From the NCBI GenBank assembly GCA_963720675.1, contig CAVRGH010000002.1:1-64000 (forward strand): 64,000 bases of DNA, read 5' to 3'. The notes under the pieces are model-generated. The model saw only the letters and a list, made by a program, of their open reading frames with translations. It did no database searches and had not been told where the DNA came from. Both the position numbers and the translations under genes were made by a program. Shown one piece after another: positions 25,501 to 34,122 of the stretch (positions are counted from its first letter, which is position 1; every line of letters starts with the position of its first letter). The DNA comes from JALHSW01 sp963720675 (GTDB lineage Bacteria > Actinomycetota > Acidimicrobiia > IMCC26256 > PALSA-555).

Positions 25501-26652
25501 TCAGCGCGGTGCGCGGGGCATCCCGAGCCCGACCATCGCGATGATGTCGCGCTGCACCTCGTTCGCGCCGCCACCGAACGTGAAGATGGTCTGCGCGCGG
25601 TAGTTGCGCTCGAGCCGCCCCGCGAGCTCCGCGCCGAGCGTTCCCTCGGGCAGCGAGGCGGTCTCGCCGACGACCTCCATGAGCGCCTGGTACACCTCGA
25701 GCGCGAGCTCGGTGCCGAAGACCTTGGTGGCGGATGCCGCGGCCGGGCCGAGTGCACGGTCCGACGCGATCCGCCAGTTCATGAGCTTGAGCAGCTCGGT
25801 GCGGGCATGGACGCGTCCGAGCATCGTGCGCACCCACTCCTGGTCGATGACGCGTCGACCATCGGCCAGTCGCGTCTGCTGGGCCCACTCGCGCACTTCG
25901 CTGATGCTGCGCAGGATCCCGGATGCCGGGCAGATGGCGACCCGCTCGTGGTTCAGCTGGTTCGTGATCAGCTTCCAGCCCTCGTTCTCCGCGCCGACCA
26001 GGTTGGTGGCCGGGACCCGCACGTCGGAGTAGAAGGTGGAGCTGGTGAACTCGCCGGCCATCGTGTTGAGCGGCGTCCAGCTGAACCCGGGCGTGTCGGT
26101 CGGGACGAGCAGCACCGACAACCCCTTGTGCTTCGGGAGGTCGGGATCGGTGCGCACCGCGAGCCATACGTAGTCGGCGTGCTCGATGGCGCTCGTGAAC
26201 ACCTTCTGCCCGTTCACGACGTACTGGTCGCCATCGCGCACCGCGCGCGTCTCGAGTGAGGCGAGGTCGGTCCCGGCGTTGGGCTCGGTGTACCCGATGG
26301 CGAAGTGCATCTCGCCGGCGAGGATCTTCGGGAGGAAGTCGCGCTTCTGCTCCTCGGTTCCCAGCGCCATGAGGGTCGGGCCGACGCTGTTGAGCGTGAG
26401 GAGGGGGAGCGGGACACCGGCCCAGTGCGACTCCTCGACGAAGATCATCTGGTCGATCGGCCCGCGTGCCTGCCCGCCGTACTCCTCGGGCCACCCGAGG
26501 CCGAGCCAGCCGTCGTCGCCCAGGCGCTTGACGTATCGCGGGTACGTCGCCACGTCGGTGTCCTCGCCTTCGACGTCGGCACGCACGACTTCGAAGTCGG
26601 CGCGCAGCTCGGTAGCCAGCGCCGCTTGCTCGGGGGTGAAGGCCAGTCGCAT
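25501..26652 (-). CDS. Acyl-CoA dehydrogenase
   Basis: Acyl-CoA dehydrogenase of 383 residues. N-terminal helices include FTPEQAALATELRADFE; GYTEPNAGTDLASLETRAVRDGD-type flavin loop follows (IGYTEPNAGTDLA), then VNGQKVFTSAIEHADYVW, and the C-terminal FTFGGGANEVQRDIIAMVGLG, where the usual catalytic YEGT is replaced by GGGA as in many actinobacterial FadE proteins. ATG at 26652 has TATCGT six bases upstream. It converges on the radical SAM gene with a 36-base gap. Substrate unknown. Confidence 0.92.
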   Translation of the reverse strand: MRLAFTPEQAALATELRADFEVVRADVEGEDTDVATYPRYVKRLGDDGWLGLGWPEEYGGQARGPIDQMIFVEESHWAGVPLPLLTLNSVGPTLMALGTEEQKRDFLPKILAGEMHFAIGYTEPNAGTDLASLETRAVRDGDQYVVNGQKVFTSAIEHADYVWLAVRTDPDLPKHKGLSVLLVPTDTPGFSWTPLNTMAGEFTSSTFYSDVRVPATNLVGAENEGWKLITNQLNHERVAICPASGILRSISEVREWAQQTRLADGRRVIDQEWVRTMLGRVHARTELLKLMNWRIASDRALGPAAASATKVFGTELALEVYQALMEVVGETASLPEGTLGAELAGRLERNYRAQTIFTFGGGANEVQRDIIAMVGLGMPRAPR

Positions 26653-26658
26653 CAGCCG

Positions 26659-26664
26659 ACGATA
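26659..26664 (-). promoter_or_regulatory. Predicted leaderless -10 element of the acyl-CoA dehydrogenase
   Basis: On the minus strand TATCGT ends six bases before the ATG at 26652. No ribosome site lies between. Spacing matches the other predicted leaderless genes. Confidence 0.45.
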
Positions 26665-26729
26665 CCGTCGGCGCGCAGGGCCGCGACCCGGTCCCGTTGC
26701 TGACCGCCATCGTTCCCGGCACGCCGCGC

Positions 26730-27857
26730 TCACTCGTCGAACTCCGCGCTCGAGCGAGGTCGGCCGCCGGGGCCGCTGTACGCGAGCCCGAAGCCCGGTG
26801 GCGTCCCGAACCACGCTTCCAGGTCCTGCGGGTCGGGGGCGAGCGTCGCCCGCGCCGCGGACCAGGCATCCATGAGCCGGTCCTCCGCGGCGTAGTCGAA
26901 CGGGTCGGTGAGCACGGTCTCCTCCATCCCCCCGGGTTCGGGCGGGTTCTCGGCGAGCCATCGGGCGGTTCGGCCGATCGCGGCCCGGGCCGGCACGAGG
27001 TCGCGGTATCCGAGGTCGTAGCGGACGCGGGTGAGGTCGAGCACCCGGTGTGTCGGCAGCGGCTGTGCGAGCAAGGGCCGGGCGGGGAGCGCGAGGTCGT
27101 AGGGCATCGACACGATCTCGAGCTCGTGGTCGAGCGCCGTGGCGATGAGCTCGACGACCTGGCGCACGGAGAGCACCTCGTCGTCCCCGGCGTTGAACAC
27201 CTTCCCGGCCGCAGCGTCGGGATGGTCGACGGCGAGCAGCACCGCGTGCGCGAGGTTCTCGGTGTACCCGTGGTGGTGCAGCGTCAGCCCGTCGTCGGCG
27301 AGCACGATGCGGTCGCGCCCGTCGAGGACGCGGCGCACGATCGACCATTCCCGCGGCACGAGCTGGTGCGGCCCGTACACGTACGGGTACCGGAAGTGCG
27401 CGGCCCCGGGCTGGTGCTCGAACACCGCGGCCTCGGTGCGCACGATCCGGTACCCCTTCTCGTCCTCCTCGGGTGTCGCGACGAGCGGCCCGTCCTCGGG
27501 CATGGGCACCGGGAGCCCCGCCGGTTCGTAGCACCACGGGTTCATCCAGCCGCGGTACGCGGGGACGCCACCGACCGACACGAACTGGCCGGTCCGGCCC
27601 GTGAGCAGCTCCGCGATCCGGCGCAGTCGCCCGTACATGACGAGCGCGACGTCGAAGGTCTGTCCCGCGAGTGCGGCGCTGATCGAGGTCTCGTCGTACG
27701 GGTCGGCGTGCAGGTGCTCGACCTCGGCCGGGGTCTCCTCGTGCTCGTGCAGCCCGCGATGCAGGATCGTGACCGCGTGTCCGCGGGCGACGAGGCCGCG
27801 CACGATCGGGAGTCCGGTCGGTCCGGTGCCGCCGACCACCAGCGTGCGAGGAGCCAT
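26730..27857 (-). CDS. NAD-dependent epimerase/dehydratase-like protein
   Basis: Extended SDR-fold protein of 375 residues starting with the dinucleotide site VVGGTGPTGLPIVRGL. FRYPYVYGPHQLVPREW resembles the substrate region of epimerases, and the late YDLGYRDLVPARAAI and GLAYSGPGG segments match the atypical SDR group found in actinobacteria (annotated NAD-dependent epimerase). The classical Tyr-x3-Lys is not clearly preserved, so catalysis is uncertain. It is separated from the downstream acyl-CoA dehydrogenase gene by 77 bases and is divergent from an alpha/beta hydrolase. Confidence 0.8.
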   Translation of the reverse strand: MAPRTLVVGGTGPTGLPIVRGLVARGHAVTILHRGLHEHEETPAEVEHLHADPYDETSISAALAGQTFDVALVMYGRLRRIAELLTGRTGQFVSVGGVPAYRGWMNPWCYEPAGLPVPMPEDGPLVATPEEDEKGYRIVRTEAAVFEHQPGAAHFRYPYVYGPHQLVPREWSIVRRVLDGRDRIVLADDGLTLHHHGYTENLAHAVLLAVDHPDAAAGKVFNAGDDEVLSVRQVVELIATALDHELEIVSMPYDLALPARPLLAQPLPTHRVLDLTRVRYDLGYRDLVPARAAIGRTARWLAENPPEPGGMEETVLTDPFDYAAEDRLMDAWSAARATLAPDPQDLEAWFGTPPGFGLAYSGPGGRPRSSAEFDE

Positions 27858-27940
27858 CGGTCGGGCAACCTACCCCGAACCCCGCGCGGCCCCATCGCCA
27901 CGCGGCCCTGGTCGGGGCGCCGGACTGCTAGACCGGCGCC

Positions 27941-28855
27941 GTGTTCGACTTCACCGTCCACCGGGCCGAGCTGCCGGGTCGCGGCCTCGCCCTCGCGTAC
28001 TGGCAGGAGGGGGCGGGTGGGTACCCGCTGGTGCTGCTCCACGGGTATCCCGAGACGAAGCGGATCTGGGGGCACTGCATCGCACCGCTGGTCGCGGCGG
28101 GGTTCGAGGTGATCGTCCCCGACCTCCGGGGCTACGGCGACTCCGACTTCGCTCCTGACGGGTTCTACGACCCGCCGGCGTACGGGCGCGACGTGCACAC
28201 GTTGGTGCACGACGTGCTCGGCCACGAGCGGGTCGGCTTCGCCGCCGGAGACGTCGGCGGTGCGGTGATGTACGACCTGGCGGAGCGCTTCGACGGGTTC
28301 GTCGAGCGCCAGGCGATCTTCAACACCGCGGCCCCGTTCCTCGACGAGCTGTACGCCGCGCACACGATCCCGCCCGAGCGTCCGGGTTGGCCGATCTCGG
28401 ACTACGCCGAGCGCCAGGGCTCCGACGCGGACGGCCTCATCGCCGAGCTCGCGACGCCGGCTGCGCGCCGCGCCTACGTGGCCGCGATGTACACCCACCG
28501 GCTCTGGGCGCACCCCGGCCGGTTCACACCCGACGAGGTCGACTGGCACACCGAGCCGTTCGCCGACGCCGACCGCCTCCGAGCCGCGTTCGGGGTGTAC
28601 GAGCTCATGTACGGCAAGCGCCCGCTCTCCGAGATGCCGGCGATGCTCGCCCCGAGCGACGTCGAGACGCTGATCCTGTTCGGACCCTCGGACCACGTGG
28701 TGGTGTCGTCGTTCGTCGACCGGTGCGCGGTCGCGTTCCCCAACCATCACGGCCCGTTCCTCGTGCCCGAGTCGGGTCATTTCCTGCAGTGGGAGCAGCC
28801 GCACGCGCTCTGCAGCGCGCTCACCCTGCTGTTCCGCGATCGGCTCGGTGTCTGA
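27941..28855 (+). CDS. Alpha/beta hydrolase, epoxide hydrolase/haloacetate dehalogenase-like
   Basis: A 304-residue alpha/beta hydrolase. HGYPE (34-38) forms the oxyanion loop, the nucleophile is Asp104 in AGDVGG rather than Ser, and the catalytic His is in ESGHFLQWEQP near 279. An Asp nucleophile points to the epoxide hydrolase or haloalkanoate dehalogenase branch. The cap domain contains MYTHRLWAHPG, and LILFGPSDHVV carries the acid-strand region. GTG start, with TAGACC ending six bases upstream. Which substrate is hydrolysed cannot be told. Confidence 0.87.
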   Translation: MFDFTVHRAELPGRGLALAYWQEGAGGYPLVLLHGYPETKRIWGHCIAPLVAAGFEVIVPDLRGYGDSDFAPDGFYDPPAYGRDVHTLVHDVLGHERVGFAAGDVGGAVMYDLAERFDGFVERQAIFNTAAPFLDELYAAHTIPPERPGWPISDYAERQGSDADGLIAELATPAARRAYVAAMYTHRLWAHPGRFTPDEVDWHTEPFADADRLRAAFGVYELMYGKRPLSEMPAMLAPSDVETLILFGPSDHVVVSSFVDRCAVAFPNHHGPFLVPESGHFLQWEQPHALCSALTLLFRDRLGV

Positions 28856-28887
28856 CGCGTCACCGGCCTGGTCTCGACCCCTGTGCG

Positions 28888-30054
28888 TCAGGCCGCCGCC
28901 TCGTCGGGTGGGGCGCGGAGGCTCCAGGTGCCGTCGTGGTGATCCTCGATGGTGTGATCGCGGTCGTGGATGAGGTGGTGGTGTTGGTCGCAGACGTTGC
29001 CGAGCTCGGTGTAGGTGGTGTGGTGGGTGTCGCCGAACGGTTTGGTGTGGTGGCGGTGAGCACGTGGTTCGGTCACAGCCGCGGATCTTGCAGGTGCGGT
29101 CGCGGATCGCGATGGCGATCTTGAGTGCCTGTGGGGACGTGGCGGGTGGGGCTGACGACGGTCTGGACGTCGACGCCGTTGGTGATGACGAGCTGGAGCA
29201 GGCCATGCGAGAGGACGTCGCTGGCGTGGGCGACAGGGACGGGGCCGACGCCGGGGATCTCGCACGTCTCGCCGGGGCGGACCTTGCCGTCGAGGAGTGA
29301 TCCGAGGCCGACGATGACGGTGCCGCGTCGGCGGCGCCTTCGCAGTGGCCGGAGAGCACTGGTCGGCGAGATCGACCATGGCGTCGAAGCGGTAGGCCTC
29401 GCGGGCCTCGTGCTCGCCGGCGCGGCGGGCCGCGTCGAAGCGGGCCTGCTCGAGGGGCTCGAGGGCGTGGAGGAGCTTGGCGACTTCTTCGGTGGGGCCC
29501 GAGAAGGTGCCGCGGGTGGCGAAGCCTTCGCTGAAGGTGCGCAGGTGGTGCCGGTCGCGGTGCCGTGTCGGCGGGCCTCGGTCTCGTCGCACGCCCCGGC
29601 GATCACGCGCTCCTCGCGCTCGTTGCGCAGCTCCCGCATCCCGGACCGCTTGGCGGTGTTGAGGAGTCGGCGCTCGGCGACGGGGTCGGCCGCGGCGCCG
29701 GCGGTGACGTGCGCGGCCTGCTGGAGCGACAGCTCACCCGAGCGGAGCTGTTCTTCCGTCGCCGGCAGTTCACGCAGCCGCTGCGTGGTCGCGAACTTCT
29801 CGCGGGCCGCGTGCTCGGTAGATCCGGTCGCCTTCGCGAGCCACTGCTCCGGACTCGCGGCGTGGGAGCGGCTGCGCCAGGCGTTCGTCTCGGCCGCACG
29901 CGCTGGCGAGCAGCGCGGTCGCAGTGTCGAGGAGCTTGGCGCCCTCAGCAGCGGCTTCGGCGAGGCGGGCCGCGTCGCGGCCGTCGAGGCGCGCCGGGTC
30001 GAGCTCGGCGACGGCTTCGCGTGCCAGATCTCGGACGTGTTCGATCTTGAACAT
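28888..30054 (-). pseudogene. DUF222/13E12-repeat HNH endonuclease, heavily frameshifted
   Basis: Recognisable pieces of one DUF222 + HNH protein occur in order in different minus frames: MFKIEHVRDLAREAVAEL (start 30054, GAGGG upstream), REKFATTQRLRELPATEE and QQAAHVTAGAAADPVAERR, RTFSEGFATRGTFSGPTEE, GTVIVGLGSLLDGKV, RDRTCKIRGCDRT and the HNH end HTKPFGDTHHTTYTEL with NVCDQHHHLIHD. At least five frame changes are needed, the most of any gene here, so true degeneration is possible as well as sequence error. This family is scattered and multi-copy in actinobacteria and related to mycobacterial REP13E12 elements; its activity is little known. Confidence 0.8.
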
Positions 30055-30663
30055 GCCCTCACGATGACAGGGGGGTGTGACAGCTACCCCCCGAATCCGG
30101 ACCCTCCGCGAAGAATTCTTCGAATTCTTTTCGACGGCGCGGCGTGTCACAGGGTGCACACGCCGCGGGTCGCTCGCCGACCTCATGCGTTGCGGGTGCG
30201 CGGGCTCCATCGCGTAGTTGCCGAAGAGCACGTTGTTCGCGTGCCAGGTGTTCCAGTGCTCGGTGAGGTACGCGATCTTGCCGTCGTCGCCGAAGCGGAA
30301 CACGAAGCAGTACACGTTGCAGTAGTCCTGCCCGCGGAAGGTCTTCGCGCGGAAGGTCTGCTGACGCACGACCCAGTCGCCGTCGGCGAGCATCACGACG
30401 TCCTCCACGCGCGCGGTCGACATGTCGTAGCTGTCGGAGCCGGGAACGGGTACGGCCTTCCGTGTGCTCGGGAGCAGGTTCCGGATCGCCTCTTTGCCGA
30501 CGTGCGCGGTCTCGCCCTCGGCACCGGGGATGCGGGGGAGTCCGTTCCACCACGTCGCGTCGTCGGCGAACAGGTCGGACTTGTCCGCGGGCCCGTCCGC
30601 CTCGCCGAACATCTGGCGGACGACCCCGAGGTTGCGCTCCTCGGTCTCGGTGTGGGTGCTCAT
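30055..30663 (-). CDS. NTF2/SnoaL-like protein, 3' end uncertain
   Basis: Starts ATG at 30663 and has an NTF2-like body: RNLGVVRQMFGEADGP, FADDATWWNGLPRIPG, VGKEAIRNLLPS, and the closing sheet CNVYCFVFRFGDDGKIAYLTEH and WNTWHANNVLFGNYA. After about 160 residues the homologous core ends, but no in-frame stop appears before the HNH start at 30054. A single-base shift would use the TGA at 30183-30185, so either an indel has removed the stop or the two are fused; an indel is likelier. It overlaps the upstream nitroreductase stop by ATGA, indicating a functional pair. Confidence 0.72.
30070..30133. repeat. Two dyads upstream of the HNH gene
   Basis: GGGGGGT (30070-30076) and ACCCCCC (30086-30092) form a 7-bp stem with a 9-base loop just upstream of the HNH start. 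Further on, 30109-30122 is a perfect 14-bp palindrome CGAAGAATTCTTCG followed by AATTCTTTTCG, an A/T-rich island in very GC-rich DNA. Neither is a standard terminator. They could be relics of a mobile or repeat-associated HNH element. Confidence 0.45.
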
Positions 30664-31334
30664 GCCGGGTCGCCTTCGGTCGCGGTCCAGTGGTTCCATC
30701 GGATCGAGCCGTCCGACGACGACCGGTCGCCGGGCCGGAAGTCGGTGCCGATCGTGTGGGCGACCGGGAACAGGCCGGCCTGGGTCACGCGGTCGTACGG
30801 GATCCCGAGCAGCTCGGCCATCTCCTGCTCCCGGTGCAGGTGCAGGGTGGTCCAGGCACTGCCGAGCCCGCGGCTGCGGAGCGCCAGCATGAAGCTCCAG
30901 ACCGCCGGGAGGATCGAGCCCCAGCGGGACGCCTGATCGAAGACGCCGGCTCCCTCGAAGCGGCCCCTGGTCGTCGGCACGACGAGCACCGGGACCTCGT
31001 GGAGGTGTTGGCGCAGGTAGGCGACGGACTCGGAGATCCGCTGCGCGGCCGGGCTGGAGTAGTCGACCTTCGGCTCGTCGGCCGGTCGGGCGCGGCTCAC
31101 GTAACCGTCCATCGCGTCGCCGTAGATCCGCGCCATCTCGGCCCGGGTGTCGGCGTCGTCGACGACCACCCACCTCCACGACTGCTGGTTCGACCCGTTC
31201 GGGGCCTGGAACGCGAGGTGCAGGCACTCCTCGACGGTGGCGCGCGCGACGGGGCGGGTGAGGTCGAGGCGCTTGCGCACCGTGCGCGTCGTGGTCAGCA
31301 GCTCGTCGGGTGTGAGGTCGAGCGGGGTCGCCAT
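30660..31334 (-). CDS. Nitroreductase-family FMN oxidoreductase
   Basis: A 224-residue flavoprotein of the nitroreductase superfamily. The FMN-binding pieces are TRTVRKRLDL near the start (positively charged phosphate clamp), QAPNGSNQQSWRWVVV in the middle, and GLGSAWTTLHL late. The APNGSNQQSW block is typical of actinobacterial members acting on nitro- or quinone-like substrates or, in some cases, F420-like partners. Start ATG at 31334, with TAACGT six bases upstream. It is translationally coupled to an NTF2-like gene, suggesting a two-enzyme step on the same compound. Confidence 0.88.
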   Translation of the reverse strand: MATPLDLTPDELLTTTRTVRKRLDLTRPVARATVEECLHLAFQAPNGSNQQSWRWVVVDDADTRAEMARIYGDAMDGYVSRARPADEPKVDYSSPAAQRISESVAYLRQHLHEVPVLVVPTTRGRFEGAGVFDQASRWGSILPAVWSFMLALRSRGLGSAWTTLHLHREQEMAELLGIPYDRVTQAGLFPVAHTIGTDFRPGDRSSSDGSIRWNHWTATEGDPA

Positions 31335-31340
31335 CGCGGC

Positions 31341-31346
31341 ACGTTA
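31341..31346 (-). promoter_or_regulatory. Predicted leaderless -10 element of the nitroreductase operon
   Basis: Minus-strand TAACGT ends six bases before the ATG at 31334, with no ribosome site between. Part of the recurrent leaderless arrangement seen across the window. Confidence 0.45.
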
Positions 31347-31367
31347 TCCCCGGCGCGGCCTGACGCG

Positions 31368-32162
31368 TCACCCGACCGGGGCGCGCTCCGCGAGGTCGCC
31401 GGCCGCAGACCCGGACCGGCGGCGCATGGTGAGCACGATCACTGCGACACCCGCGACGGCCGCGACCGCGAGGCCCACGACAACACCTCCGGCGCTCCAC
31501 GCCAGCGCGACCGCGACGACGAGCTGCACCGCGACGGCTGCCGCACGCGTCGCGGGCCCGAGCTCGTGGAAGCGCCGATGGAACGCGGAGAGCTGTGCCG
31601 GGGTGTCGATGCGGCGGGCGAGGAGCACCCCGAGCCCGCGCAGCGTCCCGAACAGCGTCGCGATCGCGCACGCGACGATCGGGTCCGCGGTGAGGGCGGC
31701 GAGCACGACCGTGAGGAAGACGGCGGCCGTCATGATGTACGTCGTGACGCCGACACCGATCTGCCAGCCGAAGCCGACGCCGTAGAGCCAGCCCCGGTAG
31801 GTGCCGAGCCAGATCTCGTTGACCTGGCGCCGGAGCCACGGCGGGGCGAGTCCGAAGGCACCGAGATCGAGGCTCGCGGCGACGACGGCGCAGGCCGCGC
31901 CGAGGGCCGCGGCCACGGTCGTGGAGATCCCGAGTGCGGCGACGCCGGCGGCGAGCAGTGCCGCCAGCGCACCGAGGGTGAGCCCACCGGCGATGCCGCC
32001 GGTGACGAACCACGCCGCGGTGATGCCCCAGCGCTGGTTCCGGGCCCGCTCGGACATCGGGGTGATGCTCGAGAGCATGGACTGGCCGCACGGCGACCAC
32101 GTCGAGCGGATCGCGGCGACGACGGCCACGGCGACACAGGCTCCGGCGACGACTTCGTTCAC
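31368..32162 (-). CDS. Multi-helix membrane protein of unknown function
   Basis: A 264-residue protein with about six to seven transmembrane helices. The most distinctive part is STWSPCGQSMLSSITPMSE near the N-terminus, a cysteine-containing conserved block that recurs in uncharacterised actinobacterial membrane proteins. Later GGIAGGLTLGALAALL and YGVGFGWQIGVGVTTYI form helices. Start is the GTG at 32162, with TACGCT seven bases upstream. The longer upstream frame overlaps the divergent NifU-like gene and is rejected. No function can be proposed from sequence alone. Confidence 0.7.
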   Translation of the reverse strand: MNEVVAGACVAVAVVAAIRSTWSPCGQSMLSSITPMSERARNQRWGITAAWFVTGGIAGGLTLGALAALLAAGVAALGISTTVAAALGAACAVVAASLDLGAFGLAPPWLRRQVNEIWLGTYRGWLYGVGFGWQIGVGVTTYIMTAAVFLTVVLAALTADPIVACAIATLFGTLRGLGVLLARRIDTPAQLSAFHRRFHELGPATRAAAVAVQLVVAVALAWSAGGVVVGLAVAAVAGVAVIVLTMRRRSGSAAGDLAERAPVG

Positions 32163-32197
32163 GTCCGAGAGCGTAGGCCGCACGCCGAGGATGTCCC

Positions 32198-32203
32198 TAC
32201 ACT
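32198..32203 (+). promoter_or_regulatory. Predicted leaderless -10 element of the NifU-like/UGSC operon
   Basis: TACACT ends six bases before the GTG at 32210. With TACGCT on the opposite strand at 32170-32175, the two divergent genes share a very compact promoter region of 47 bases. Confidence 0.5.
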
Positions 32204-32209
32204 CGGGGC

Positions 32210-32485
32210 GTGGACGAGCGGACCGTGGCCACCGCGGTCGACGAGACGGCCGAGATGCTGCGGGGGGACGGGGCGGACCTCGTCCTGGTGCACGCGGATC
32301 CCGCCGGCGCACGGATCGAGCTCCGGCTCGACCTCAGTGGTGTCGAGTGCCTCGACTGCGTGGTGCCGCCCGACCTGCTCGAGCAGATGGTGACGGCCGA
32401 GCTGCAGCGCAAGGTCCCCGGCGCGTTCGAGCTCGTGCTCGACGATCCCCGGCGCACGGAGGAGGTGCGAGATGTCGACTCCTGA
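32210..32485 (+). CDS. Small NifU C-terminal-domain-like protein
   Basis: A 91-residue protein matching the NifU C-terminal (Nfu-type) domain in its pattern of an N-terminal helix, a beta strand and the short motif VECLDCVVPPDLLEQMV, which carries a CxxC pair like Nfu proteins that hold or deliver an Fe-S cluster. It is shorter than a full Nfu and has a divergent sequence, so cluster binding is likely but unproven. The stop overlaps the next ORF by 14 bases, and together with the UGSC-family gene it forms a three-gene unit. Confidence 0.72.
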   Translation: MDERTVATAVDETAEMLRGDGADLVLVHADPAGARIELRLDLSGVECLDCVVPPDLLEQMVTAELQRKVPGAFELVLDDPRRTEEVRDVDS

Positions 32486-33544
32486 GCTGCGGATCGCCGA
32501 AGCACGCGCGGCCGAGCCCGAGCTGCTGGAGGTGGCGGACGCCTCGCCCGAGGCGCTGCTCGAGGCGTACTCCGAGCGCGGGTGGGGCGACGGGCTCCCG
32601 CTCGTCCCGCCGACGCGGGAGCGCGTCGAGGCGATGCTCGCGCACACCGGGGGCGATCCCGACGAGGTCCTCGGCGTCCTGCCCCCGCGGTTCGGCAAGG
32701 CGACGCGGCGCCTCGTCGCCATCAATGCGGTGCTCGCCGGGTGCCCGCCCGAGGTGATGCCCGTGCTCGTGAGCGCGACGCGCGGCCTGGCCCGTCCCGA
32801 GCTGAACCTCCGCGGTGTGAACGCGACCACCCATCCGGTGGCGCCCCTGCTGATCGTCCACGGCGAGATCGCCGAGCGGTGCGGGTTCAACAGTGGCATC
32901 GGCGCGTTCGGTCCGGGGAACCGCGCCAACGCCACCGTCGGCCGTGCGATCCGGCTGATCCTGCTGCACATCGCGGGAGCGCGGCCGGGTGACGGCGACG
33001 CGTCACAGGACGGACAGCCGTCGAAGTACTCGTACTGCGTGGCCGAGAACCTGGCGGCCAGCCCGTGGGAGGCGTACCCGCCGCGCGAGGCGTCGATGCG
33101 GCGTCGGCGATCACGCTGCACTGCGGCGAGAACCCGCACAACGTGCACGACATGGAGAGCGGGCTGCCCGCGCCGATCCTCGACAAGGTCGCGACCGCGA
33201 TGGCATCGTTCGGGCAGAACAACGCGCCGATCGCGCAGGGTGAGTACTTCGTGCTCCTCGGGCCCGAGCACGCCGCCACCATCGCCGCGGCCGGCTGGGG
33301 CCGGCGCGACGTGTCGTCCTACCTCTACGAGCGCGCGCGGTTCCCGGCCGGGCTGTTCCGCTCGAGCTTCACGAGTCGCGCCTGGTTCCCGTGGATGGAG
33401 GGCGTGCACGACGAGCAGCTGCTCCCGATGACCGGCCACCCCGACAACATCCGGGTGCTCGTGGTGGGCGGTGCCGGCAAGCACAGCATGATCGTCCCGA
33501 GCTGGGGCATGACGACGTCGGTCACACTCCCCGTGGAGCCATGA
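32472..33544 (+). CDS. UGSC-associated protein, function unknown (one frameshift)
   Basis: Protein of about 357 residues after repair. The first 200 read LLEAYSERGWGDGLPLVPPT, FNSGIGAFGPGNRANATVG and SKYSYCVAENLAASPWEAYPP. The frame then breaks near 33085-33090, and the continuation VDAASAITLHCGENPHNVHDM runs on in another frame through GEYFVLLGPEHAATIAAAGW to the stop. One missing base restores it. The GDGLPLVPPT opening and this architecture are seen in uncharacterised proteins that accompany UGSC proteins. Catalytic residues are not identifiable, though several Cys/His recur. ATG at 32472 has GGAGG upstream. Confidence 0.72.
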
Positions 33545-33559
33545 CGTGAGGATCCTGCG

Positions 33560-34099
33560 ATGACGGTCGAGGTCTACACGCCCGACGGCGAGGTCGGTCC
33601 CGAGCCCGCCACGCTCGCGCCGGGTCCCGCGGTGCTGACCGGGCTGCGCATCGGCGTGCTCGACAACGGCAAGCCGAACGCCGGTCTGCTGCTCGCCCGT
33701 GTGGGCGCGCAGCTCGCGGCACGCACGGGTGCCGAGCTGACGCTCGTCACCGAGAAGGGCCCGGGCGCGAACGCCGCGACCCCGTGCACCGATCCGGTGT
33801 TCGACCGGCTGCGCGACCAGTGCGACGTCGTGCTCACCGGTTCGGCCGACTGCGGGAGCTGCACCTCGTGGAGCGTGCACGACACGATCCAGCTCGAGCG
33901 GTCCGGGGTCCCGACGGTGGTGGCGACCACCACGCGGTTCGTGGACCTGACCCGGCGCGTGGCCGCGGGATTCGGTGTGTCCGAGGCCCGAGTCGCGGTG
34001 TTCCCGCACCCACTCGGCGGCACCGACGACGACACGATCCTCGCGTGGGCCGACGCTGCGGTCGACGAGGTCGTCGGGCTCCTCACGCGCGCGACCTGA
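33560..34099 (+). CDS. UGSC-family (seleno)protein, Cys form
   Basis: A 179-residue protein belonging to the putative oxidoreductase family named for its UGSC motif. Here the motif is CGSC (98-101) in TGSADCGSCTSWSVHDT: the first position, selenocysteine in some relatives, is an ordinary TGC codon, so this is a cysteine homologue. N-terminal LRIGVLDNGKPNAGLLL is the start of a Rossmann-like fold, and TPCTDPVFDRLRDQCDVVL and VAVFPHPLGG are further conserved blocks. GAGGA precedes the ATG. It follows its partner gene by 15 bases. Thiol/selenol redox chemistry is expected; substrate is unknown. Confidence 0.82.
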   Translation: MTVEVYTPDGEVGPEPATLAPGPAVLTGLRIGVLDNGKPNAGLLLARVGAQLAARTGAELTLVTEKGPGANAATPCTDPVFDRLRDQCDVVLTGSADCGSCTSWSVHDTIQLERSGVPTVVATTTRFVDLTRRVAAGFGVSEARVAVFPHPLGGTDDDTILAWADAAVDEVVGLLTRAT

Positions 34100-34122
34100 G
34101 CCCGTGCTCGACCCGATCCGGT

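Noticed and set aside
28853..28862. TGACGCGTCA palindrome, also at 31361-31370
   Set aside because: A 10-bp GC-rich palindrome is common in this composition; both copies lie at gene ends and no shared regulation is apparent.
30109..30133. A/T-rich palindrome as a transcription terminator
   Set aside because: No T-run follows on either strand and the palindrome has no loop; it lies inside an open frame.
33851..33862. Selenocysteine in the UGSC-family protein
   Set aside because: The codons at the CGSC motif are TGC, so this protein carries cysteine.
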